DNA from: a virus
Virus record (IMG/VR): IMGVR_UViG_3300042521_003031
Location: 1-29,385 of that record
Length of the DNA stretch: 29,385 nt
Direction: 5' to 3' (one strand)
The translations under genes and the position numbers were made by a program. The notes under the pieces are model-generated. The model did no database searches, was not told the origin of the DNA, and was given only the letters and a program-made list of their open reading frames with translations. Of the stretch, positions 21,489 through 28,510 are shown piece by piece. How positions within the stretch are numbered: the first letter of the stretch is position 1; the number at the start of each line of letters is the position of its first letter.

Positions 21489-22712
21489 TCAACCAATCTT
21501 TACTGGAGTGCCAAAGCCCTTAAATTCAGGCTCAGGAGCTTTTGTATTGAGAGTGCGCTCAACTGCATCGAGAAGCTGCTGTTGAATATAGGGCCAAGTG
21601 AAAGGCTCCTCCCGCAAACGCCTTGCGCACCATTGCCCATCTTTCCTCAGCGCATCACGATTTTCGTAATAATACGTAAGAATTTCAGCGGCACTGTCGG
21701 GATCGGGAAGGAAGCGCTCAAGGCCATAGTTCCTGTCGGTTTCCGAGGCGTTGCATTCAATACGCGGCACTTCATCAAAGATTTCTTTCAGGCTTGTATG
21801 GTCTGGCACCACTTGCGCCACGCCAACAGAGCCGTGCTCGCTATTAACAAGGCCCCAGCCCTCACCAATGCAAGTGTTAATGCCAATGTCTGCAGCGTTA
21901 TAAACCTTGTTTAGTTGCTCAATGGGAAGGCAATTGTCAGTGGAAAAATGCGGACTAGTAAGGATTAGCTTGCCAGTAGGATCAAAGCCTTCGTCACGTG
22001 CAATTCGCTTAAACAAGGGAATGATCTCCCACCCCAAATCTTTGCTGCCCATGTTGAGCCAGAGACGAGCGTCGTCTTTGTCTTTGGCAAATTTGATAAA
22101 GGCTTTAAGCGTCAAATCAATACGCTTACGCGGCTGGTTCCTGTTGCCATTGAAAACAATGAATGCATCTTCGGGAACGCCAAGCTCTTTTCGGCACGCC
22201 TGTTTATCAAGCGGGAAGAATTTTTCAAAGTCTGTACCATGACCAATAATATCAATGGGCTTGGTGTAGCCCATTAGTTGCAGCTCCTTTTCCGCGAATT
22301 GCGTGTAAGTGGCTAAGCCGTCCCATTCCATCATTGGAGCGGTCAGCTCGGGGAAAAGGCCGTAAGAATCAATGGGAGTGTAAACAAACCATTTAAATCC
22401 AACTTGTTCCCTGAAGCTTTTCGCTTGATTCCACAGATTTAGCGCAATCCAGATATCGTTGGTCACCCACACCAAATCAGGCTTAATGCGATTGATGAGA
22501 TCGGCAATACGATGAGAACCAAACGGATCAGAACCATGGACCATGGCGGGATACATTTGGCAATGCCCCTGCATTTCATTGGGATCTCCATGCCAATTTA
22601 CCGCCAAAGCATGCACTTCATGCTCTTTTGCCAATGCAGGGATGAGATATTCGGCTACGCGTCCAAATCCCGTTTGCACGCCAACGTCGCCACAATAAAG
22701 AATTTTTGCCAT
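21489..22712 (-). CDS. Glycosyltransferase family 4 (GT-B fold)
   Basis: A 407-residue retaining transferase. The N-terminal domain has a glycine-rich opening (ILYCGDVGVQTGFGRVAEYL, acceptor side) and the C-terminal domain carries FNGNRNQPRKRIDLTLKAF (about 187-205, donor phosphate grip) and the E-x7-E motif EGWGLVNSE (Glu284 and Glu292). The order and spacing are those of GT4 enzymes, which use NDP-sugars or related donors. It begins the four-gene glycan cassette 37 bases after the minor head gene. The Shine-Dalgarno sequence is weak. The acceptor, whether virion protein or host surface glycan, is not known. Confidence 0.88.
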   Translation of the reverse strand: MAKILYCGDVGVQTGFGRVAEYLIPALAKEHEVHALAVNWHGDPNEMQGHCQMYPAMVHGSDPFGSHRIADLINRIKPDLVWVTNDIWIALNLWNQAKSFREQVGFKWFVYTPIDSYGLFPELTAPMMEWDGLATYTQFAEKELQLMGYTKPIDIIGHGTDFEKFFPLDKQACRKELGVPEDAFIVFNGNRNQPRKRIDLTLKAFIKFAKDKDDARLWLNMGSKDLGWEIIPLFKRIARDEGFDPTGKLILTSPHFSTDNCLPIEQLNKVYNAADIGINTCIGEGWGLVNSEHGSVGVAQVVPDHTSLKEIFDEVPRIECNASETDRNYGLERFLPDPDSAAEILTYYYENRDALRKDGQWCARRLREEPFTWPYIQQQLLDAVERTLNTKAPEPEFKGFGTPVKIG

Positions 22713-22749
22713 AGGACAAAATAAGCTTGCCCAATACTACAGGCCAAAA

Positions 22750-23430
22750 TTACACTTGCACACTTGGCGCTTGTTGGCGGAAATATTTGACGCTACATCG
22801 ACAATTAGCCCTACATGCACAACGCTGCCCAGGAAGCGGCACGCTGCCAATGGGAACCATGCCGCGAGCAGCATAGTCGAGGCAATCTTGACAGTGTTTC
22901 GCTTGTGAATCAAGGATGCGTCGCATCAAGGAATAGCCTTGTTTTTCTTGACGAATACTGGCGCCTTCCCAAAAACTACCTCGCACGCTCTGAGCATACA
23001 GCCCGATGCGAGCAAGAGCCATGGCACTAGAAACGCGGCCATCCAAAAGATCACGAGCAAAGCTCTGTAAGAAAGCATATTCCACACGGAGACGCTGCCC
23101 GATGCGCCCCCAGTCAGCAGCCCCCATCGTTTCGCGTCCGCCATTGCCAATGATCGCCGCCTGTAAGTGAACAAGTTTAAGAGCCTCTCTTACGCTTCCT
23201 TGCCATTGATCCAACGTAATATCACCAGCGCTAAGCATACGTGTAAAACGCCGTAGCTCAGCGCCAAGCTTATTAATTCGACCATCCACCAATGCTTCCA
23301 CTGCGCGAGCGCTGAGAAAACGTCCGTTAGCGCCGCGATACCTGCCACTGATAGGGTCGTAGCGCCAGGATGATTCATCAAAGCGAACAATGGCTTCAGA
23401 GAATTGGGAGAGATCATTGAGGCTGGACAT
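22750..23430 (-). CDS. Minor head protein (SPP1 gp7 / Mu gpF-like)
   Basis: A 226-residue protein with a helical middle (about 100-165: DWGRIGQRLRVEYAFLQSFA, then ARIGLYAQSVRGSFWEG) typical of phage head morphogenesis proteins. The C-terminus has six cysteines, Cys180-x2-Cys183 and Cys204, 206, 210, 212, in the pattern HCQDC...GQRCACRANCRC that could bind zinc. Its ATG lies inside the end of the portal gene (17-base overlap), with GGAGG six bases upstream. Minor head proteins of this type bind the portal and enter the procapsid. Placement after the portal is standard. Confidence 0.8.
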   Translation of the reverse strand: MSSLNDLSQFSEAIVRFDESSWRYDPISGRYRGANGRFLSARAVEALVDGRINKLGAELRRFTRMLSAGDITLDQWQGSVREALKLVHLQAAIIGNGGRETMGAADWGRIGQRLRVEYAFLQSFARDLLDGRVSSAMALARIGLYAQSVRGSFWEGASIRQEKQGYSLMRRILDSQAKHCQDCLDYAARGMVPIGSVPLPGQRCACRANCRCSVKYFRQQAPSVQV

Positions 23431-25510
23431 CCTCTGCCTCCAGGATATCTTTGAAGCGCTCAGGCGCTTCTTCCTTCCATTGATTCAATGCGGCGGAAAT
23501 ATCCTCTTCATCAATAAGAGAAGCCTCATCAATATCAGCAAGAATGAGACCGCTTGTTTTCAATGGTTCAATTGCGTCTGTTTTACTGCTGACCATTTTT
23601 GCAGGCCCCTTACGCTCTGGGTCAGGATCGGCGGCACGTTTGCGACGCACGATGGTTTGACGCTCTTCTTTGCTCATGGCTTGAGCTTTTGCCTGTGGAA
23701 GACACTTTGGCTTGCCTTCCTTTTCTTCACGAGCGCCGCAAGGACCAAGGATTTCACCGCTGGCTCCGATTCTCACCCATTTTTCCTTGAACCATTTGTC
23801 AAGGTCATCTGCATGTAAATCGCCTTCATCGCTTTTGAAGGCGCCACTTAAAGAGCCATGCTTTTTCTTGTACATCTGCTTGTACTGTTGCACTACATAA
23901 CCACTTGCGTAGGCAGAAGGCCATACTTTGAACTTAGCCTTCGCAGCACTCACAGCACGGGAATGAAGCTCTTCATCCGTAAACTTCACATCGCCACGAA
24001 TTTCTTCAAGATCGCGAGGCAAGAAAAGCCCTGCGGCGGAATCTTCTTGGCTGTCTTCTACTTCCCGGCTTCCATCCATAGGAAGCGTGCCGTTTTCTTC
24101 ATTTAAAGGATCGCGTCCACCAGGAGGAACAGCTAGCCCTTCACCCCCAGATTGAGTGGAGCCACCCCCTCCTTGAGTGGGAAGCTGGCGAATGACGGAA
24201 GGATCAAGCGTAAGCTCCATGCTCCACTCAGAACCGCCGTAACGGGCGTCCGCCACTTCCTTGGGACTCAGTACGCCGAGTTGAATGTAACGGCCATCTA
24301 CAGCCGCCACGCGAGCCCTTACGTCAGCCATTTCGCGCTCATTCAGCTCGAACAATGGATTGAAGGAGATGCGCCACGATTCAGGAAGCTCGCCTTTTGT
24401 CGGACCGTCCTTGCTCAGCATGATGTATTCCATCAGCTTCTTGACAGGGCGCTTGAAATGCGTGCCTTGATAATCCGCCAAGGTTTTTGCAAAATCACGC
24501 TCTTCACTGCGACCAGTGGAGCCCAGGCCGCCAGGACTTTCACCAAATAGAACAGTGTGAGGAATTTTGCTGGCGCCAATAATATCCACGCGAAGCTTTT
24601 CAAGGATTTCTCCAATGCCACCAAAGTTGCGACTAATAAATTCAAGCTCTTCCTTTTCAGCGTCAATCGCGTAGCCACGATAAATGCTCTTGCTCATGTC
24701 ATTCACTTGCAAGCGATCACGAATGGAGCTTTCTTTTCCAGCCGCAAGCATTGCTGCTAAGCCTCTCACTTTATGAACAAAAATATCAAATTCAGTGAGA
24801 AGAGTTGCTGCAGAATTGAGACCAGTCCAGTAATGACGGAAGCTGTCATAAACAGTTTGCAAACTGCTCATGCCCCAACCATAGTTACGTTGCCTAACGC
24901 GATAAGGCAGCCAGTCACCATCAAAGCGCAGAATCCTATCTTTGTGAATATAAGAAAGCGTGGGTTCGTTAATTAAATCTCCAGAGATGATCTGATAATA
25001 AGTGGCTTTTGAATAGTCGTATAAGTTTTCTTCGTTGATAACTGGTGCAATTTGCCATCGATCAAGACATTCAATTTCTTCAATGCGACGGATGTTACGT
25101 TTATCGACAGGCATGTAAGCGGGACGCCCATCGTCAATAAAGAGAAGTAGACAAGCACCCCCATAAAGGCGGGAGTTTTTGGCTGCGAGGTTGAGCTGTT
25201 CAAGAATGTAGAGGTCTTCAATCGTTTGTTCAATGCCTTGTACTTCTTCGGCTCTTACGCCATCACCACCGAACAACACTTTAAAGCCCTTTCGCGTGGC
25301 TTGATCTGCGTAGATATCGACAATGCGACGAGGAAGCCATTCTCCATAGAGATTTTCAAGATCTTCTTGCGGCAGGAAAACAGTGGCAGTAGTTTTGGTG
25401 TACTGACTCTTATCGCGGCCAGTGCCCATGCCAATTAGCACGTTTTGAAGGCCGTCTGCGCGAATGCCACCTGCCGTGGCGTGCCCCAAATCAATTGCTT
25501 CGCCTTCCAT
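23414..25510 (-). CDS. Portal protein (DUF1073) with C-terminal accessory domain
   Basis: A 698-residue portal. I use the ATG at 25510; a TTG two codons earlier also fits. The N-terminal part LPRRIVDIYADQATRKGF and the later VFGESPGGLGSTGRSEERD (written here from the core region near residues 320-340) match DUF1073 portal proteins, which form the 12-fold ring for DNA entry. The core ends near residue 450. Beyond it a low-complexity linker leads to a domain at about residues 505-640 with AKFKVWPSAYASGYVV, KWFKEKWVRIGASGEI and GPCG...KCLPQAKAQ. This resembles a DUF5872-type domain seen in other phages. DUF1073 is also described as related to the anti-CBASS protein Acb1, but position makes a portal certain enough. 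Confidence 0.85.
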   Translation of the reverse strand: MEGEAIDLGHATAGGIRADGLQNVLIGMGTGRDKSQYTKTTATVFLPQEDLENLYGEWLPRRIVDIYADQATRKGFKVLFGGDGVRAEEVQGIEQTIEDLYILEQLNLAAKNSRLYGGACLLLFIDDGRPAYMPVDKRNIRRIEEIECLDRWQIAPVINEENLYDYSKATYYQIISGDLINEPTLSYIHKDRILRFDGDWLPYRVRQRNYGWGMSSLQTVYDSFRHYWTGLNSAATLLTEFDIFVHKVRGLAAMLAAGKESSIRDRLQVNDMSKSIYRGYAIDAEKEELEFISRNFGGIGEILEKLRVDIIGASKIPHTVLFGESPGGLGSTGRSEERDFAKTLADYQGTHFKRPVKKLMEYIMLSKDGPTKGELPESWRISFNPLFELNEREMADVRARVAAVDGRYIQLGVLSPKEVADARYGGSEWSMELTLDPSVIRQLPTQGGGGSTQSGGEGLAVPPGGRDPLNEENGTLPMDGSREVEDSQEDSAAGLFLPRDLEEIRGDVKFTDEELHSRAVSAAKAKFKVWPSAYASGYVVQQYKQMYKKKHGSLSGAFKSDEGDLHADDLDKWFKEKWVRIGASGEILGPCGAREEKEGKPKCLPQAKAQAMSKEERQTIVRRKRAADPDPERKGPAKMVSSKTDAIEPLKTSGLILADIDEASLIDEEDISAALNQWKEEAPERFKDILEAEDVQPQ

Positions 25511-25584
25511 AACCAATGCTAATGGCTAAGTTGTATTGCTTTCAGTCTAATTCCTGGATACATTGTCCGTAGAAGCTGGCCATT
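25511..25584. promoter_or_regulatory. Divergent intergenic region between portal and nuclease/terminase
   Basis: The only break between the - strand virion operon and the + strand packaging genes. Promoters on both strands would be expected here. TTGTAT (25531-25536) and ATACAT (25558-25563) are weak + strand candidates with too long a spacer. No clear signal is seen on the minus strand, and neither gene has a good Shine-Dalgarno. Phage-specific promoter recognition may be involved. Confidence 0.35.
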
Positions 25585-26085
25585 ATGGACTGGTTAATGC
25601 CCCTCACTTTCGCTTTCACGCCCGATCAGCGGCAACGCGCTCGCGACGAAGCTTTTCGCCGTCAAGCTGTCAACGAAAAGCAAGGCAGAAAGGGCAGGAA
25701 CAATGGAGCCGAGAATGGCGAGTTGGCTCTGCGTCATCATTTGCTCGGCGCTGCTGGAGAAATGGCCGTAGCCGTAATGCTCGGCATGGAAAACAAGCTC
25801 TACCAAGAGACAGAAGCAAAACGCGGCTCCGCAGATCTTCCTCCAAATATTGACGTTAAAACTCGCTCTAAGCATTACTACGATTTAATAGTGCAGCTAG
25901 ATGAAAACCCAGATAAGATATTGGTGCTTGTCACAATTGAAAATCGCATTACTCTCATCCATGGCTGGATAAAAGCTGCTGATGCGATGAAAGAGCAATG
26001 GAAAAAAGACCCAGCGGGAGGGCGCCCTGCGTACTTTGTGCCTAAAACTGAACTACTTTCCCTATCTTTGTTGAAGCACAAGTGA
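25585..26085 (+). CDS. PD-(D/E)XK-type nuclease coupled to terminase
   Basis: A 166-residue protein. A helix GAAGEMAVAVMLGM holds the likely Glu59, then GSADLPPN (Asp84) and IDVKTR (Asp90-x-Lys92), which together fit a PD-(D/E)XK nuclease core. The N-terminus is basic and helical. The stop overlaps the GTG start of the large terminase by four bases (GTGA), so the two are co-expressed. Homing or packaging-linked nucleases next to terminase are known (mostly HNH). This one may assist DNA cutting at packaging, or act on host DNA. No small terminase gene was recognised nearby, so this gene could also hold part of that function, although it lacks an obvious DNA-binding helix-turn-helix. Confidence 0.7.
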   Translation: MDWLMPLTFAFTPDQRQRARDEAFRRQAVNEKQGRKGRNNGAENGELALRHHLLGAAGEMAVAVMLGMENKLYQETEAKRGSADLPPNIDVKTRSKHYYDLIVQLDENPDKILVLVTIENRITLIHGWIKAADAMKEQWKKDPAGGRPAYFVPKTELLSLSLLKHK

Positions 26086-27452
26086 ACCTTACTTGCAGTC
26101 AATTCGCTAAACATGCTCTCGGTTTAGAGCTTTATCCGGCGCAAGCTCGCATTTTGGATGAATTCTTTCAGCCAGGCAAATCTCATGCAGTGTGGGCTTT
26201 GGGACGAAGAAGCGGCAAAACCTTGATGGCTGCCGTGGCGTGCCTCTATATGTGCTTTGTCCTGGAAGAAGAATATCGCCGCAAAGTTAGAAAAGGGGAG
26301 CGATGGTATGTGGTGACGGTGGCAAACAGCCAAGACCAGGCTCGCATTGCTCTTAACAACATCCGTCAACTAATCATTGAAAGCCCCTTCGCCCAAGAGA
26401 TTGTTCGCGAAACCGCTGACATCATTGAACTCAGTAACAATTGCGTATTTAAAGCCATCCCTACATCAGGACGAGCCGCTCGTGGTCTTGCTTGCGCTGG
26501 CGCAGTGTTTGACGAACTTGCGTTTGCCACTGAAGGCGATGCAAATAGTGGAGGGCGTGGCATTTATGACGCACTATCCCCTGCCATCGCTCAGTTCGGA
26601 GGTAAGGGACGCATCCTCGAACTGTCTTCTCCATGGCTCACGGACGGTATCTTCTATCAGCATTTCAAAGAAGCATCGTCAGGACGTTTTCCTTTCATGC
26701 AGGCAGTGAATCTCCCAACGTGGGAGATGAACCCAAATATTTCGCAAGAGTTTCTTGACACAGAGAGACAGCGCGACCCCGAAAAGTTTAAGGTTGAGTA
26801 TGGAGCACAATTCGCCTCCAATCTTTCGGCGCTAGTCAATAGCGATGTGATTGATGCCTGTATTGATGATCGCCGCGCAGCACTACCACCACGCCCTGAA
26901 TTCCAGGGAGCTTACGTCCTTGCCCTTGACCCCGCCCGTGGTGGCGTTGGCCGCGACGATTACACTGCTTGTATTGTTCACTACGAAAATGGCACTCTTG
27001 TCGTGGATAAGTTCCATTCGTTCGTAGCTGATTTTGAAATCAATGGAAGGAAGGAAGTGAATATCAATGCAGTGGAAGATTGGATTAAAGAGCAACATCG
27101 CCTATATGTGTTTGACACGATTGTGATGGACCAGTTCAACAGTGCTGGCACCATTCAAAGCTTGGCCAGTGATTTGCCCATTACAGAACTCACTTGGACT
27201 GTTAGTTCAAAAATGAAAGCTTTCAGCAAAATGCGAGAGCTTTTTAATGCAGGACAAATCAATATCTATCGTCACGAGAAGGCAATTATGCAGCTCAAGA
27301 ACTTAACAGTGGTCTATAAACCAAGCGGGCAATGGAGTGTAACTGGTGGTAAAGCCACTGGTATTGACGACTTGGCATTTGCAATGGCTGGTGCCATTCT
27401 TGCTGCAAGTAAAGACGATGATATTGGCTGGATCGAAAGCTTAATCTCCTAG
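26082..27452 (+). CDS. terL: Terminase large subunit
   Basis: A 456-residue packaging motor with its nuclease. The ATPase half shows Walker A ALGRRSGKT (residues 39-47), Walker B AVFDELAF (Asp144-Glu145) and the coupling motif SSP (182-184). The nuclease half has LALDPARGG (Asp283), IVMDQFNS (Asp350) and GIDDLAFAMAGA (Asp429/430), three acidic clusters of the RNase H-like fold. It starts at GTG overlapping the stop of the upstream nuclease gene. The enzyme pumps genomic DNA through the portal and cuts the concatemer. It is read opposite to the portal, which is unusual because terminase and portal are more often in one operon. Confidence 0.95.
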   Translation: MNLTCSQFAKHALGLELYPAQARILDEFFQPGKSHAVWALGRRSGKTLMAAVACLYMCFVLEEEYRRKVRKGERWYVVTVANSQDQARIALNNIRQLIIESPFAQEIVRETADIIELSNNCVFKAIPTSGRAARGLACAGAVFDELAFATEGDANSGGRGIYDALSPAIAQFGGKGRILELSSPWLTDGIFYQHFKEASSGRFPFMQAVNLPTWEMNPNISQEFLDTERQRDPEKFKVEYGAQFASNLSALVNSDVIDACIDDRRAALPPRPEFQGAYVLALDPARGGVGRDDYTACIVHYENGTLVVDKFHSFVADFEINGRKEVNINAVEDWIKEQHRLYVFDTIVMDQFNSAGTIQSLASDLPITELTWTVSSKMKAFSKMRELFNAGQINIYRHEKAIMQLKNLTVVYKPSGQWSVTGGKATGIDDLAFAMAGAILAASKDDDIGWIESLIS

Positions 27453-27504
27453 TATGATTTTCAAACAATAGTTCTGTCATGAAGTGACTTATTGCAAATT
27501 AACT

Positions 27505-27747
27505 ATGCAGGAAACCAAATTCCTCGTAGCACTATTAGAAAACGCTCCAACTAGCAAGCAAACTTCTCTCCAGCTTCTTGCTGCAGAACATCTATACATC
27601 CCAACATTACTCCCGAAGCTCAAGGCCCATGCCAAGCGCCTGAAAGAAGAGGAGCAATTGGAGCGCTCTTGGGAAGCAGACGCCACCGACGATGACTACA
27701 TGCCAGACCATGACGGCAGTGAAAGCTTAAGAGAATATGACGCCTGA
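27505..27747 (+). CDS. Small acidic protein after terminase, unknown
   Basis: An 80-residue protein starting at the ATG at 27505 (a GTG seven codons upstream also fits). An N-terminal helical segment (TKFLVALLENAPTSKQTSLQLLAAEHL) could be a small helical bundle, followed by a basic stretch and an acidic C-terminus (ATDDDYMPDHDGSE). I do not recognise it. It lies 52 bases downstream of terminase on the same strand. A small terminase role is conceivable but nothing specific supports it. Confidence 0.55.
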   Translation: MQETKFLVALLENAPTSKQTSLQLLAAEHLYIPTLLPKLKAHAKRLKEEEQLERSWEADATDDDYMPDHDGSESLREYDA

Positions 27748-27765
27748 CCATCGTCGTGTTATGAT
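27737..27765 (+). promoter_or_regulatory. Sigma70-like promoter for the tRNA unit
   Basis: ATGACG (27737-27742, 4 of 6 to TTGACA) and TATGAT (27760-27765, 5 of 6 to TATAAT) with a 17-base spacer. Transcription would start near 27772 and run through the palindrome, the structured leader, the tRNA and the 39-residue gene to the terminator near 28330. Confidence 0.5.
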
Positions 27766-27784
27766 TTCAAAGCTTTCGCGAAGC

Positions 27785-27798
27785 ACGCTGGCCAGCGT
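27785..27798. repeat. Perfect 14-bp palindrome
   Basis: ACGCTGGCCAGCGT, followed by TTT. It lies just past the predicted start site of the tRNA unit, where a repressor operator would work. It could also form a 5-bp hairpin acting as a weak terminator for read-through from terminase. Confidence 0.5.
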
Positions 27799-27842
27799 TT
27801 TAAAGGACAGTATCGGGGGATGCTGTTCGTTGCCACAATGGA

Positions 27843-27916
27843 TCGAAGGCTGTGGGCCGACCCATGGTTAAAAGCTGTAGAACGGCGGATTGAAGCCCCG
27901 CCTTCAGCGCCTTCGA
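27843..27916 (+). ncRNA. Candidate structured RNA (three-way junction) before the tRNA
   Basis: TCGAAGGC (27843-27850) pairs perfectly with GCCTTCGA (27909-27916). Between them are two hairpins: TGGG/CCCA with a 4-base loop (27853-27864) and GGCGG/CCGCC with a 9-base loop (27884-27902). The element ends six bases before the tRNA. It matches no RNA family I know. It could be a processing or leader element. A weak reading frame also passes through it. Confidence 0.4.
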
Positions 27917-27922
27917 CCCTAC

Positions 27923-28007
27923 GCCCTTGTAGCAGAACTGGTTTATGCAACGGATTTAAAATCCGTAGAGGACTCTCCTCATGTGGGTTCAAATCCCACC
28001 AAGGGCA
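27923..28007 (+). tRNA. tRNA-Leu (anticodon UAA)
   Basis: Acceptor stem GCCCTTG/CAAGGGC (7 bp) with discriminator A; anticodon stem ACGGA/TCCGT around loop TTTAAAA, anticodon TAA at 27957-27959; long variable arm (GAGGACTCTCCTC) as in class II leucine tRNAs; T arm GTGGG-TTCAAAT-CCCAC. CCA is not encoded. It reads UUA codons, which would help translate AT-rich phage genes. It is the only tRNA in the window and lies in a unit with its own promoter-like sequence. Confidence 0.93.
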
Positions 28008-28054
28008 TCATGCTAAGCTGAAGGGACGTTCGCTCCAGCGATGGAGTGCATGAC

Positions 28055-28080
28055 AATGCGGCAGGGAACGGGGCCGCATT
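28055..28080 (+). other. Hairpin between tRNA and the 39-residue gene
   Basis: Perfect 8-bp stem AATGCGGC/GCCGCATT with a 10-base loop, ending 15 bases before the next ATG. Just upstream, CTCCA-GCGA-TGGAG (28033-28046) forms a smaller hairpin with a GNRA loop. They could stop read-through, protect the RNA, or control translation of the small gene. No long T-run follows. Confidence 0.5.
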
Positions 28081-28095
28081 TCATCGGGAACCATC

Positions 28096-28215
28096 ATGAA
28101 CCCCCTCGCTCTGATCAAGCAGCAGCTTGAAAAAGCTGCGCGTCTGCGTGAAGCTCAAATGGCTTCGCTTGTCTATCGCGGTGTTGCCTACGTGCCCAAG
28201 CCACATTGGTTTTGA
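28096..28215 (+). CDS. 39-residue protein with DUF4278-like YRG motif
   Basis: ATG at 28096, weak GGGA eight bases upstream, stop TGA at 28213. An N-terminal amphipathic helix (LIKQQLEKAARLREAQ) is followed by SLVYRGVAYVPKPHWF. The LxYRGxxY block is the hallmark of DUF4278, short proteins common in cyanobacteria with unknown function. This supports a cyanobacterial host. The gene is last in the tRNA unit, 94 bases before the terminator hairpin. The family match is short, so it is moderate evidence only. Confidence 0.6.
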   Translation: MNPLALIKQQLEKAARLREAQMASLVYRGVAYVPKPHWF

Positions 28216-28308
28216 GCTGTCGTTGTGGTAGCATTCTGAAGCCGATACGTCTTTCAATACATCACGGCATTTACTTGCTGTTCAACTTGTCAAGGCGTTA
28301 ATGCAAGA

Positions 28309-28337
28309 AAAGGGGCCGTCAGGCCCCTTTCTTTATT
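28309..28337. terminator. Strong, probably bidirectional terminator
   Basis: Perfect 9-bp stem (AAAGGGGCC/GGCCCCTTT, 4-base loop GTCA) followed on the + strand by CTTTATT. It closes the terminase/tRNA unit. On the minus strand a shorter TTTTC follows, and the converging membrane-protein gene has its TGA stop (28319-28321) overlapping the loop, so both units probably end here. Confidence 0.85.
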
Positions 28338-28510
28338 GCCCGCACTGTGCATTCACTGTCATTCCAGTGGCGCACGGCATTGGCAACAATCGCAATATTG
28401 GTAATTAAATAAGAAGCAAAAATAAACGTGCGGACAATTGCGATTGTATCTGCTTCGCGATCATGCTTCCCCGCCTTCTCGCCCAGCGCCTTCGCCCAGA
28501 TTCTCCACAT
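28319..28510 (-). CDS. Small single-pass membrane protein
   Basis: A 63-residue protein: a short basic N-terminal region with WRIWAKALGEKAGKHDREAD, one hydrophobic segment (IAIVRTFIFASYLITNIAIVANAV, about 23-47, given here in parts of one helix), then RHW and a basic tail. The pattern EKA...D-EAD...IVR...ANAVRHW is shared by small membrane proteins I associate with cyanophages; function unknown. The ATG lies 50 bases inside the upstream gene. Its stop lies in the loop of the terminator. Size and topology would allow a holin-like or spanin-like role, without evidence. Confidence 0.6.
   Translation of the reverse strand: MWRIWAKALGEKAGKHDREADTIAIVRTFIFASYLITNIAIVANAVRHWNDSECTVRAIKKGA

Noticed and set aside
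23414-25510. Anti-CBASS Acb1-like defence-evasion protein
   Set aside because: DUF1073 is sometimes labelled Acb1-like, but a 700-residue protein followed by a minor head gene is a portal. No separate Acb1-sized gene was found.
25531-25563. Sigma70 promoter for the terminase unit
   Set aside because: TTGTAT and ATACAT are about 20 bases or more apart, too far for a standard promoter. Kept only as a general control region.
27759-27992. A 77-codon open frame on the - strand over the tRNA region
   Set aside because: It runs antisense to the tRNA and the leader helices, which account for the sequence. There is no good start signal.
27820-28053. A 77-codon open frame running through the tRNA on the same strand
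   Set aside because: The tRNA is clear and the frame continues right through it, so the later part is not protein coding. The first 30 or so codons look slightly protein-like (a DPW...VERRIEAP stretch), so a short real peptide ending elsewhere cannot be fully excluded.
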